Below, one piece after another: positions 53,612 through 61,709 of a stretch of DNA of 64,000 bases. This stretch comes from Aerophototrophica crusticola. Lineage in GTDB: Bacteria; Pseudomonadota; Alphaproteobacteria; Azospirillales; Azospirillaceae. The DNA lies in NCBI GenBank assembly GCA_001939945.1, contig MOEB01000001.1, positions 451,595 through 515,594 on the forward strand, in the 5' to 3' direction. Below the pieces are notes generated by a model that worked only from the letters and a program-made list of their open reading frames with translations, had not been told where the DNA came from and made no database searches. Position numbers and translations under genes: made by a program. Position 1 is the stretch's first letter. Each line of letters begins with the position of its first letter.

Positions 53612-54937
53612 ATGGATGGACTGACCCCGCCGCCCAACGACCTCGGCGCCTATTGGATGCCGTTCACGGCCAACCGCCAGTTCAAGGCGAACCCCCGCCT
53701 GCTGGTTGCCGCGGATGGCATGTACTACCGCAGCCATGACGGGCGGCAGGTGCTGGACGGGACGGCGGGGCTCTGGTGCGTCAATGCCGGCCACAACGCC
53801 CCGCGGGTGACGGAGGCGATCCGCCAGGCGGCGGGCGTGCTGGACTATGCCCCCAGCTTCCAGATGGGCCACCCCGGCGCCTTCCGCCTGGCCAGTCGGC
53901 TGGCGGAGCTCGCCCCCGGTGACCTGAACCACGTCTTCTTCACCGGTTCAGGGTCGGAAAGCGTGGAAACCGCCCTGAAGATCGCCCTGGCCTATCACCG
54001 GGCCAAGGGCCAGGGCCAGCGCACCCGCTTGATCGGGCGGGAACGGGGCTACCACGGCGTGGGCTTCGGCGGCATCGCCGTGGGCGGCATCCTGAACAAC
54101 CGGCGCGCCTTCGGCAGCCTGTTCGCCGGGGTGGACCACCTGCGCCACACCCACGACCCCGCCCGCAACGCCTTCAGCCGGGGCCAACCCACCCATGGGG
54201 CTGAGCTGGCCGACGACCTTGAGCGGCTGGTGGCCCTGCACGGGGCCGACACCATCGCCGCCGTGATCGTGGAGCCCCTGGCCGGCTCCACCGGCGTCCT
54301 CGTTCCGCCGGTGGGCTACCTGGAGCGGCTGCGCGGCATCTGCGACCGGCACGGCATCTTGCTGATCTTCGATGAGGTGATCACCGGCTTCGGCCGGCTG
54401 GGCGCACCCTTCGCCGCCGACCGGTTCGGCGTGCTGCCGGACCTGATGACCACGGCCAAGGGGCTGACCAACGGCGCCGTGCCCATGGGCGCCGTCTTTG
54501 CCCGGGACCATGTGCATGACGCCATCGTCCAGGGGCCGGAGCACCTGATCGAGCTGTTCCACGGCTACACCTACAGCGGCCACCCCCTGGCCTGTGCCGC
54601 GGCAGAGGCCGTTCTGGACACCTATGCGGTGGAAGGGCTGTTCGAGCGCGCGGCGGGGCTGGAGGGCGCCTTCGCCGACGCCGTGCACAGCCTGCGCGGA
54701 AAGCCCCATGTCATCGACGTACGCAACCTGGGCCTGGTCGGCGGGATCGAGCTGGAATCGCGCCCCGGCGCCCCCGGCGGCCGCGCCCATGAGGTGTTCG
54801 TCCGCTGCTATGGGGCAGGCGTGCTGATCCGCGTCACCGGCGACATCATCGCCCTGTCACCGCCGCTGATCGTGGAGGAAGGGCAAATTGCCCGGATGGT
54901 GGAGACCATCGCCGATGCCCTTGCGGCCGTCGAATGA
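53612..54937 (+). CDS. omega-amino acid:pyruvate aminotransferase (beta-alanine type)
   Basis: 441 residues, class III PLP fold. AYWMPFTANRQFKANPRLLV and DGTAGLWCVNAGHN are characteristic of beta-alanine:pyruvate aminotransferase. The PLP lysine is in TTAKGLTNGAVPMG and IFDEVITGFGRLG holds the PLP-contact Asp. The ATG at 53612 is the conserved start. A 12-bp hairpin follows the gene. Confidence 0.92.
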   Translation: MDGLTPPPNDLGAYWMPFTANRQFKANPRLLVAADGMYYRSHDGRQVLDGTAGLWCVNAGHNAPRVTEAIRQAAGVLDYAPSFQMGHPGAFRLASRLAELAPGDLNHVFFTGSGSESVETALKIALAYHRAKGQGQRTRLIGRERGYHGVGFGGIAVGGILNNRRAFGSLFAGVDHLRHTHDPARNAFSRGQPTHGAELADDLERLVALHGADTIAAVIVEPLAGSTGVLVPPVGYLERLRGICDRHGILLIFDEVITGFGRLGAPFAADRFGVLPDLMTTAKGLTNGAVPMGAVFARDHVHDAIVQGPEHLIELFHGYTYSGHPLACAAAEAVLDTYAVEGLFERAAGLEGAFADAVHSLRGKPHVIDVRNLGLVGGIELESRPGAPGGRAHEVFVRCYGAGVLIRVTGDIIALSPPLIVEEGQIARMVETIADALAAVE

Positions 54938-55008
54938 GTGTGCGCGGAGCGTGTCGGATGACCGCAGCTACTTGCTAGATGAAGCTCTGCCCTAATCCAC
55001 CGGATCTA

Positions 55009-55038
55009 CCGTCATCCCGGCGAAAGCCGGGATGACGG
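55009..55038 (+). terminator. 12-bp hairpin after the aminotransferase
   Basis: CCGTCATCCCGG and CCGGGATGACGG with loop CGAAAG, then GCTTCCTTTTAT. Also a widespread CGTCATCCCGGCGAAAGC repeat type (a partial unit is at 41047), so it may be repeat-derived yet act as a terminator. Confidence 0.5.
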
Positions 55039-55208
55039 GCTTCCTTTTATCTTGGAAGGCCTCGATGAGGAGGGCCCCCCACCAAGCCATGCGCGCGGCG
55101 CAGCCCGGCCCCGGCGGGCCCCGGCATGGCTGTAAGGGCGCCGCGCAACTATATTACGTCCATCGTCAACAGCGATGGGGATCCATCTTGCGGTACTTTT
55201 TCATGCTC

Positions 55209-55233
55209 CCGACCCTGCGGCTCGGCATTTTTT
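55209..55233 (+). terminator. terminator-like hairpin 1 upstream of aguA
   Basis: CCGACC / GGCTCGG stem with a one-base bulge and CTGC loop, followed by CATTTTTT. Moderate strength. Confidence 0.4.
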
Positions 55234-55385
55234 CGCCTTTCGCCGCCCAGTCTGACGTCCAAAAGTCCGCCCGCCGCGATTAAGGCGAACCGGACCCTTT
55301 CTTTTCTCAGTCTCGTTTTGATGTGGGAATGAAAGCCGATCTGGCCGGTGCCCGTTTCCGCGGCCCGGCATGAGGTTGTCAGACC

Positions 55386-55423
55386 AACGCCCCGGCGATT
55401 AAGTTCGCCGGGGCGTTCGTTTT
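55386..55423 (+). terminator. strong terminator 2 upstream of aguA
   Basis: A 13-bp perfect stem (AACGCCCCGGCGA and complement) with loop TTAAGT, then CGTTTT, 44 bp before the aguA ATG on the same strand. It must either end an upstream transcript or be read through in a regulated way. Confidence 0.8.
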
Positions 55424-55466
55424 CCAGGACGCACCGGTTCCTGAGTCGCACGAAGGACAGACGCGC

Positions 55467-56480
55467 ATGAGCACGCCCGCCGCCGACGGATTCCGCATGC
55501 CTGGGGAGTGGGAACCCCATGCCCGCTGCTGGATGGCCTGGCCTGTCCGGGGGGAGACGTTCCCCAACGGCCTGGAGGCGGCCCGCCTGGCCTATGCGGA
55601 GGTGGCCAAGGCCATCGCCCAGTTCGAGCCGGTGACCATGGTCTGCCCGGACGGGGAAGTGGCGTCCGTCAGCCTCGCGGTCGGCAAGGACGTGGCGGTG
55701 ATGCCCATCAGCATCTCCGACAGCTGGATCCGCGACAACGGCCCCAGCTTCGTGAAGAACCCGGCGACGGGGGAGGTGGCTGGCGTGGACTGGCAGTTCA
55801 ACGCCTGGGGCCGCAACTACGACGCCTTCGAGCCGGACACGCTGGTGGCCCGCCAGATCCTGGACCGGCTGAAGCTCCGCCGGTACGAGGCGCCCCTGGT
55901 GATGGAGGGCGGCAGCTTCCATGTGGACGGGCAGGGCACCCTGCTGACCACGGAGGAGTGCCTGCTGAACCCCAACCGCAACCCGCACCTGAGCAAGGCA
56001 GAGATCGAGGGCCACCTGCGCGACCAGCTCGGCGTCACCAGCTTCATCTGGCTGGGCCAGGGCTATGAGCAGGATGAGACGGACGGCCATATCGATGAGA
56101 TCGCCACCCTCATTCGCCCGGGCCTGGTCCTGGCCATGACCACGGATGACACCGCCGACCCCAACTATCCCGTCTTCCAGGACAACCTTGAGCGCCTCGC
56201 CATGGCCCGCGACGCCGCGGGGCGGGAGCTGGAAGTGGTCACCCTGCGCACCCCGGCGCGACGGGAGCAGGCGGGCGTGCGCCTGACCTTGTCCTACACG
56301 AACTTCTATCTCGCCAACGGCGGCGTGGTCATGCCCCTGTTCGAGGACGCGGCGGACGACGAAGCCATCCGCACCTTCAAGAAGCTGTTCCCCGACCGCC
56401 AGATCGTCCCCGTCCCGGCCCTGGACATCGTGCGCGGCGGCGGCGGCATCCACTGCATCACCCAGCAGCAGCCGGCGTGA
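55467..56480 (+). CDS. aguA: agmatine deiminase
   Basis: 337-residue guanidino-modifying enzyme. It converts agmatine to N-carbamoylputrescine plus ammonia. PGEWEPHARCWMAWP, SDSWIRDNGPSF, EGGSFHVDG and DETDGHIDEI are family motifs; the catalytic Cys is in GGGGIHCITQQQP. No aguB amidohydrolase is adjacent. The strong terminator 44 bp upstream suggests control in its leader. Confidence 0.95.
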   Translation: MSTPAADGFRMPGEWEPHARCWMAWPVRGETFPNGLEAARLAYAEVAKAIAQFEPVTMVCPDGEVASVSLAVGKDVAVMPISISDSWIRDNGPSFVKNPATGEVAGVDWQFNAWGRNYDAFEPDTLVARQILDRLKLRRYEAPLVMEGGSFHVDGQGTLLTTEECLLNPNRNPHLSKAEIEGHLRDQLGVTSFIWLGQGYEQDETDGHIDEIATLIRPGLVLAMTTDDTADPNYPVFQDNLERLAMARDAAGRELEVVTLRTPARREQAGVRLTLSYTNFYLANGGVVMPLFEDAADDEAIRTFKKLFPDRQIVPVPALDIVRGGGGIHCITQQQPA

Positions 56481-56492
56481 TGCCGGCTGCTT

Positions 56493-56511
56493 GAGAATAA
56501 AAATCATTAGA
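56493..56511. promoter_or_regulatory. candidate Fur/Mur-type box upstream of Mn-catalase
   Basis: GAGAATAAAAATCATTAGA agrees with the 19-bp Fur consensus at 14 positions. It lies in a short AT-rich patch 80 bp before the Mn-catalase start. Iron or manganese control would suit the gene; unproven. Confidence 0.4.
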
Positions 56512-56592
56512 AAAATGTGGGTAAGGGCCTGACGGGCGGGCAGCTCGGCTGTTGGCGGGGTCATTGTGCCCGTCAGCAGGAGGCCCAGCCCC

Positions 56593-57477
56593 ATGTACTT
56601 CCACGACAAGCGCCTGCAGTACCCGGTCAAGGTGACCACCCCCGACCCGTTGTTCGCCCGCCAGCTCCAGCAGGCCATCGGTGGCGTGGAGGGGGAGATC
56701 CGCGTCTGCCTCCAGTACTTCTTCCAGGCCTGGGGCAACCGCAGCCCGAACACCAAATACCGGGACATGCTGCTGCATACCGCGACGGAGGAAATCGGCC
56801 ACATCGAGATGCTGGCCACCGCCGTCGCCCTGAACCTGGAGACGGCGCCCTTGTCGCTGCAGGAATCCACGGCCGCCGCCAACCCGGTGGTCAACGCCGT
56901 CATGGGTGGTGAGCGGCCGCGCCATGTGGTGGAGGGGATGCTGCACAAGCACCTGCTGTCCACCGGCCTCGCCGCCTTCCCCGGCAACTCCGACGGCGTG
57001 CCCTTCGACGGCTCCCACGTCTATGCCAGCGGCAACCTGGCCGCCGACATGTTCGCCAACGTGGCGGCGGAAAGCACGGGCCGCGTCCTGGCCGTGCGCC
57101 TGTACAACGCGGCCCACGACCCCGGCATGAAGGACATGCTGAGCTTCCTGATCGCCCGCGACACCATGCACCAGCAGCAGTGGCTGGCCGTGATCGAGGA
57201 GCTGGGCGGCTATGGGGAGCAGTTGCCGATCCCCAACAGCTTCGACCAGAACCTGGAGAAGAAGGAGTTCTCCTACGCCTTCTTCGGCCATGACAAGGAC
57301 GGCACCCCGCCGCCCGCCGGCCGCTTCACCCAGGGCCCGTCCCTGGACGGCAAGGGCCAGTTCAAGCCGCTCCAGTCCGAGCCGCTGGGTGAGGAACCGG
57401 TCCTCGGCCCTGCCCGCGACGGCTCCGGCGCCCAGAAGGAACAGATCGGCAAGCCGTCGGGCCCCGCCGTGATGTGA
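56593..57477 (+). CDS. manganese catalase
   Basis: 294 residues, non-haem dimanganese catalase that removes hydrogen peroxide. The ferritin-like bundle carries the ligands in GGVEGEIRVCLQYFFQ, TATEEIGHIEML and ARDTMHQQQW. The C-terminal about 80 residues are the Pro/Gly-rich tail common in the family. ATG at 56593 follows CAGCAGGAGG. Peroxide defence links it to dps near the right edge. Confidence 0.94.
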   Translation: MYFHDKRLQYPVKVTTPDPLFARQLQQAIGGVEGEIRVCLQYFFQAWGNRSPNTKYRDMLLHTATEEIGHIEMLATAVALNLETAPLSLQESTAAANPVVNAVMGGERPRHVVEGMLHKHLLSTGLAAFPGNSDGVPFDGSHVYASGNLAADMFANVAAESTGRVLAVRLYNAAHDPGMKDMLSFLIARDTMHQQQWLAVIEELGGYGEQLPIPNSFDQNLEKKEFSYAFFGHDKDGTPPPAGRFTQGPSLDGKGQFKPLQSEPLGEEPVLGPARDGSGAQKEQIGKPSGPAVM

Positions 57478-57554
57478 GCCACCGGCCGGGGCGTGCCAAG
57501 CGCCCGCCCCGGCCGTTCTCCCGCAAGCAAGAAGGTTTGGAGGGGGGAGGGGCC

Positions 57555-57965
57555 ATGCCGTACCACACCGGCCGCTTCATCGACCATGTGCACCTGAAGG
57601 TCCGCGACCTGGAGGCGTCCCGCCGCTTCTACAAGGCCGTCGCGGGGGTGCTGGGCATCCCCGTCAGCAGCGAGGACGCCGACCACCTGGCCATCGATGA
57701 GCTGTACGTCTCCACCGGCGAGCCCTTGACCTCAGGCCTGCACCTCGCCTTCCAGGCCCGCGACCGCGATGCCGTCCATGGCTTCCACGCCGCCGCCCTG
57801 GCCGCTGGCGGCACGGACAATGGCGGCCCCGGCGAACGGCACTACCACCCCGGCTACTACGCCGCCTTCGTGCTGGACCCGGACGGGAACAACATCGAGG
57901 CCGTCCACCACGGCCCCGCCACCCGCTCCGCAGACAGCGTGGAGATCACGCCCAACGCCCCGTAG
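57555..57965 (+). CDS. VOC (glyoxalase/bleomycin resistance) superfamily protein
   Basis: 136 residues, two beta-alpha-beta-beta-beta units. Metal-ligand type positions: His in DHVHLKVRDLEAS, and YYAAFVLDPDGNNIEAVHH. Reaction not predictable. GGGGAGGGG lies just before the ATG. Its TAG stop is part of a GTAGGTCG repeat. It may follow Mn-catalase in one transcript. Confidence 0.88.
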   Translation: MPYHTGRFIDHVHLKVRDLEASRRFYKAVAGVLGIPVSSEDADHLAIDELYVSTGEPLTSGLHLAFQARDRDAVHGFHAAALAAGGTDNGGPGERHYHPGYYAAFVLDPDGNNIEAVHHGPATRSADSVEITPNAP

Positions 57966-58002
57966 GTCGCGGCTGAGCGGCAGCGAAGCCCGACAGATCA
58001 GG
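57962..58002. repeat. REP-type unit at the 3' end of the VOC gene
   Basis: GTAGGTCGCGGCTGAGCG then CAGCGAAGCCCGAC, the same sub-type as at 19772. It provides the TAG stop of the VOC gene. Confidence 0.65.
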
Positions 58003-58005
58003 CCC

Positions 58006-58650
58006 TCACACCTCCGCCAACGCCTCCCGCAGGTCTTCCTTCCACCGGTCCGCCAGTTCCGGCAGGGCCAGGGCCGCGCGCACGTCCGCGTCCACCTTGG
58101 GCTTGGCATAGAGGATGCGGTTCAGGGCCAGGATGGTCCACCCCTCCGGCCCCCGTTCCACCAGCTCGATGGCGTCCCCGGCCTGGAGCGTGCCCGGCTC
58201 CAGCACGTCCATGTACCAGCCGGTCAGCCCCTGCTGCGTCGCCCATTTGCTGATCCGCGGCTCACCGGACACGGTGGTGGGCCAGCGGCAGCGCACCACC
58301 GGCTGGTTCACCCGCAGCAGCACCGTGCCGACCCGCAGCACGTCACCCACCCGCGCCTCGGCCTCCGTATAGCCCTCGACGGACAGGTTCTCCCCGAAGC
58401 TGGGGATCGGGAATTGCCGCCCGTCCCCGGCCAGGGCGCCGAACTGCGCATAGCTCTCCCGGCAGAAGGCATGCACGGCCGTGTCGCCCAGGTCCCGAGC
58501 CCGATAGGCGCTCTCGTCCCCCTCAAGCCCGCGCGGTCCCACCCGCACCGGCCCGTCCACCGGCGCCTTGGCGATCCCCGTATCGCCCGGCTTGCCGTTG
58601 CTGCTGAGCCGCGTCTGCACCTTCCCCGCATAGACCCCGACGACACGCAT
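58006..58650 (-). CDS. MOSC domain protein (YiiM-like)
   Basis: 214 residues. MRVVGVYAGKV start, PSFGENLSVEG, and the conserved Cys in QPVVRCRWPT identify a MOSC domain with the C-terminal 3-alpha part of YiiM. YiiM-type proteins use molybdenum cofactor to reduce N-hydroxylated compounds such as 6-hydroxylaminopurine. Confidence 0.9.
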   Translation of the reverse strand: MRVVGVYAGKVQTRLSSNGKPGDTGIAKAPVDGPVRVGPRGLEGDESAYRARDLGDTAVHAFCRESYAQFGALAGDGRQFPIPSFGENLSVEGYTEAEARVGDVLRVGTVLLRVNQPVVRCRWPTTVSGEPRISKWATQQGLTGWYMDVLEPGTLQAGDAIELVERGPEGWTILALNRILYAKPKVDADVRAALALPELADRWKEDLREALAEV

Positions 58651-58672
58651 TGCCGAACCTCCCGCAACCTCC

Positions 58673-58709
58673 CGTAGGTCGGATTAGCGCCAGCGGCGCG
58701 TAATCCGAC
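58673..58709. repeat. REP unit (GTAGGTCGGATTAG sub-type)
   Basis: GTAGGTCGGATTAGCGCC and GGCGCGTAATCCGAC form an inverted pair. Same sub-type as the cluster at 63324-63460. Confidence 0.75.
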
Positions 58710-58800
58710 GGCATCCCCGCCGTGAGGACCTGGCAACCTGCCCAGACAAAGCGAAAGGCACGAAAGACAATGCCTTCGTGCCTTCCACGATGATCTGGGA

Positions 58801-58832
58801 TGTCGGATTACGCTACGCTAATCCGACCTACG
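58801..58832. repeat. REP unit (inverse orientation)
   Basis: TGTCGGATTACGC, short loop, GCTAATCCGACCTACG. Opposite orientation to the unit at 58673, so the two frame the gap between the MOSC and ClpP-like genes. Confidence 0.75.
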
Positions 58833-58837
58833 AAACC

Positions 58838-59476
58838 TCACACGAACTCGTCCATCGAGCCCACGATGTGGCTGACGATGCCGTAGTCCTTGGCCTCGGT
58901 GGCGCTCATCCAATAGTTCCGGTCGGTGTCCTGCTCCACCCGCTCCAGCGGCTGGCCGGTCTCCCGGGCGATGATGCTGTTGATGCGCTTGCGCATCTTG
59001 ATGATTTCCTGCGCCTCGATGGCGATGTCCGTGGCCCGGCCGCCGGCCCCGCCCAGGGGCTGGTGGATCAGGAAGCGGGTGTTGGGCAGGCAGAAGCGGT
59101 TTTCCTTCTTGGCGCCCAGGAAGATGTGCGCGCCGGCCGAGGCCACCCAGCCCGTGCCCAGCACCATGACGCGCGGCTTGATGAAGCCGATCATGTCATG
59201 GATGCTGTCGCCGCTCTCCACGTGCCCGCCGGGGGAGTTGATCACCAGGCGGATGGGATCGTCGCTGATGGCGGAGTAGGCCAGCAGCTGGGCGACCGTG
59301 TCCTGGGCGACCTTCTGGTTGATCTCGCCGAACACCAGCACGGTGCGGCTCTTGAAAAGGGCCTGCTGGATGGCCTGGAAGGGGCCCGGCTGGGTCTCGG
59401 CCTTCTTCGCGCCGTTGTCCGGGGTCTCCGGGGTCTCGGGCTCTTCGTCGTCAAGGCGGAACGGGTTCACCGACAC
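58838..59476 (-). CDS. ClpP-family serine protease (paralogue)
   Basis: 212 residues. Catalytic Ser in VASAGAHIF, His in FLIHQPLGG and Asp region TDRNYWMSATEA are kept; the oxyanion PGGHVESGDSI loop is present. The N-terminus is longer and acidic, and CMGQAASM is GTGWVASA, so this is not the main ClpP but an accessory copy. No clpX/clpA is adjacent. GTG start at 59476. Confidence 0.88.
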   Translation of the reverse strand: MSVNPFRLDDEEPETPETPDNGAKKAETQPGPFQAIQQALFKSRTVLVFGEINQKVAQDTVAQLLAYSAISDDPIRLVINSPGGHVESGDSIHDMIGFIKPRVMVLGTGWVASAGAHIFLGAKKENRFCLPNTRFLIHQPLGGAGGRATDIAIEAQEIIKMRKRINSIIARETGQPLERVEQDTDRNYWMSATEAKDYGIVSHIVGSMDEFV

Positions 59477-59575
59477 TGGGGTCGCTCCATGGCTTCGCGG
59501 GTCTGCCTAGTCACCTAGCGGGAAATGGGCGGCTGTTCAACCCATCCGGTCCGTGTCACAGCCGCCCTCCCACTG

Positions 59576-61069
59576 TCACAACTGAATCCACACGCTCTTC
59601 AGGTCGGTGTACTTCTCCAGGGCGTGCAGGCTCTTGTCGCGGCCGAAGCCGGATTGCTTGAAGCCGCCGAACGGGGTGGTGATGTCGCCGGCGTCGAAGC
59701 AGTTGATCCAGACGCTGCCCGCCTTGATGGTCCGCGCCGCCTTCATGGCGGTGGAGATGTCGCGGGTCCAGATGGCGGCGGCCAGGCCATAGATCGTGTC
59801 GTTGGCGATCTTGAAGGCCTCTTCCGTCGTCTTGAAGGTCAGGGTGGACAGGACCGGGCCGAAGATCTCCTCCCGGGCAATGGTCATGCCGCTGTCTACC
59901 TTGTCGAACACGGTGGGCTGCACGTAATAGCCGCCGCAGTCCGCGTGCGCCGCGGCACCGCCGCTCTTCAGCACCGCGCCCTCGGCCTTGCCCTTCTCGA
60001 TATAGCCCAGCACCCGCTCATGCTGGCGCTTGTCCACGATGGCGCCCATGCGGGTCTTGGGGTCCAGCGGGTCGCCAGGGACCCACTTCTGGCCGTAATG
60101 GACCACCTTCTCCAGGAACGCGTCCTTGATGCTCTCATGCACCAGCAGGCGGGAGCCGGCGTTGCACACCTCCCCCTGGTTGAAGAAGATGCCGCCTGCC
60201 GCCTCGGCCGCGGCTTTGTCCAGGTCGGCAGCGTCGGGCATGATGATGTGCGGGGTCTTGCCGCCGCACTCCAGCGACACGCGCTTCAGGTTGCTCTCCC
60301 CCGAATAGCGCATGAAGTACTTGCCCACCTCCGTGCTGCCGGTGAAGGCCAGCATGTCCACGTCCATGTGGCGGCCGATGGCCTGGCCCGCGGTTTCCCC
60401 GAAGCCGGGGACCACGTTCAGCACGCCGGGCGGCAGGCCCGCCTCGATGGCCAGTTCCGCCAGGCGGATGGCGGACAGGGGCGACTGCTCCGCCGGCTTC
60501 AGCACGACCGAGTTGCCGGTGGCAAGCGCCGGGGCCACTTTCCACACCGCCATCATCAGCGGGAAATTCCAGGGCACCACGATGCCGATCACGCCCAGCG
60601 GCTCCCGCAGGATCAGGGACATGGCATCCGTGCCGCTGGGGCCCACCTGGTCGTACAGCTTGTCGATGGCCTCGGCGTAGTACTGCACGCAGCGGGCGGA
60701 CAGGGGCACGTCGATGCTGCGGCTGTCGCGGATGGGCTTGCCCATGTCCAGCGTCTCCAGCAACGCCAGCTCGTCCGCATGGGTCTCGATCAGCAGGGCC
60801 AGGTTCAGCAGCACCGCCTTGCGCGCCCGCGGGTGCTGGTCACGCCAGACGCCGGACTCGAAGGTCCGCCGCGCGGCGGCCACGGCGCGGTTCACGTCCT
60901 CCCGGTCGCATTCCGCCACATGGGCGATCACCTTGCCGTCCCGCGGGCTGACCTTGTCGAAGGTCTTTCCCGACGCGGACGGCACGAACTTGCCGTCGAT
61001 GAAGGCCTGGGTCCGGAACTGCATCCGGGCGGCGCGGTCGTGCCAGTTGGTGGTGGCGAGCGCGTCCAT
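59576..61069 (-). CDS. aldehyde dehydrogenase, PuuC-like
   Basis: 497-residue NAD(P)-dependent aldehyde dehydrogenase. Cys nucleophile in NQGEVCNAGSRL, general base Glu in SLECGGKTPH, and GSTEVGKYFM. The sequence style (FIDGKFVPSASGKTFDKVSP) suits gamma-glutamyl-gamma-aminobutyraldehyde or related aminoaldehyde dehydrogenases of putrescine breakdown. Start MDALATTNW has GGGAGGA before it; the longer frame crosses repeats. A large intergenic gap follows upstream. Confidence 0.9.
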   Translation of the reverse strand: MDALATTNWHDRAARMQFRTQAFIDGKFVPSASGKTFDKVSPRDGKVIAHVAECDREDVNRAVAAARRTFESGVWRDQHPRARKAVLLNLALLIETHADELALLETLDMGKPIRDSRSIDVPLSARCVQYYAEAIDKLYDQVGPSGTDAMSLILREPLGVIGIVVPWNFPLMMAVWKVAPALATGNSVVLKPAEQSPLSAIRLAELAIEAGLPPGVLNVVPGFGETAGQAIGRHMDVDMLAFTGSTEVGKYFMRYSGESNLKRVSLECGGKTPHIIMPDAADLDKAAAEAAGGIFFNQGEVCNAGSRLLVHESIKDAFLEKVVHYGQKWVPGDPLDPKTRMGAIVDKRQHERVLGYIEKGKAEGAVLKSGGAAAHADCGGYYVQPTVFDKVDSGMTIAREEIFGPVLSTLTFKTTEEAFKIANDTIYGLAAAIWTRDISTAMKAARTIKAGSVWINCFDAGDITTPFGGFKQSGFGRDKSLHALEKYTDLKSVWIQL

Positions 61070-61215
61070 CTCTGTCCTCCCTGGTGGGATCGCTTTTCGT
61101 TGGTCGCACAGTGCACCGGCGGCAACCTTCCGGACAAGCCGGAAAGCGGGGCGGGGAGGTGCTTCCCGGCCGTCGCTTTGGGTTGGCTGACCAGCGAGGC
61201 CCACGCAGAATTGCC

Positions 61216-61300
61216 TCCCCCGCGAAGGCGGAGGTCCACGGTTCTTTGCCTCAGCCGGCGCGGAACCCACGCCAACAACAGTGGACCCCCGCCTTCGCGC
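61216..61300. repeat. inverted GTGGACCCCCGCC-family repeat (copy 2)
   Basis: CCCCCGCGAAGGCGGAGG with TCCAC, then GTGGACCCCCGCCTTCGCG in inverse orientation about 65 bp on; same family as 41104-41194. Confidence 0.65.
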
Positions 61301-61381
61301 TTGGGCATTCACAAAATCCCGGCACGCTTATGGATCAACAGCTTGGCCGGTCCAATCGGGCAACGAGGTGCCTGGGCATAG

Positions 61382-61570
61382 GTGTGTTTGGAAAACGGAT
61401 TTTAACGGATCAAAACGGATTTAACGGATACTATAACATAGCAACCAATTTCCGTTCCTAAGAATTCTGGATTGCTAAGTCGTATTTAAGAACAGAACTA
61501 TGAATGCTAAATAGCAGTTCTATCCGTTACCATCCGTTCCGATCCGTTTAAATCCGTTTTCCCCACACAC
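61382..61570. repeat. 189-bp element with ACGGAT-iteration inverted ends (copy 2)
   Basis: The left end (61382-61430) has GTGTGTTTGGAAAACGGAT plus three further AACGGAT units. The right end (61521-61570) is its imperfect inverse, finishing TTTTCCCCACACAC exactly like copy 1. The 90-bp core is AT-rich and unrelated to the core of copy 1. Confidence 0.85.
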
Positions 61571-61709
61571 TTCTCCGCAGGGCCAAGCCGATCCTCCAAA
61601 TGCTCGCCGCATCTGGCTTCTGAAGCTGGCGTCATCCAAGAATGTGTGAACGCCCTCTGCGCCTTCACGGGGAATCAGAGCCGGGCACGGGGCTATGGGC
61701 GGCGGGCAA

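Larger units (their letters stand above)
55039..55466. other. 428-bp gap before aguA: terminators and possible leader or small RNA
   Basis: No convincing protein gene; a short frame at 55032-55283 has non-coding composition. It holds two Rho-independent-type terminators pointing toward aguA and an unusually T-rich stretch (55195-55320). This arrangement suits a small RNA gene and/or an attenuated leader; no known riboswitch was recognised. Confidence 0.5.
61070..61709. other. 640-bp intergenic region rich in repeats
   Basis: No gene supported. It contains the GTGGACCCCCGCC-type inverted repeat (61216-61300), the ACGGAT element (61382-61570) with an AT-rich core unlike the rest of the window, and about 140 bp of plain sequence before the phosphodiesterase gene. 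The aldehyde dehydrogenase promoter should lie at its left end. Confidence 0.7.

Noticed and set aside
55032-55283. 83-aa plus-strand frame before aguA
   Set aside because: Starts inside a repeat hairpin, crosses a terminator-like structure and has non-coding composition.
55149-56987. 612-aa minus-strand frame
   Set aside because: Antisense of aguA and part of Mn-catalase; both real genes have catalytic motifs.
61382-61570. CRISPR-like array of short repeats
   Set aside because: Hexamer iterations at about 11-bp spacing with inverted ends; no spacers of CRISPR size and no cas genes.
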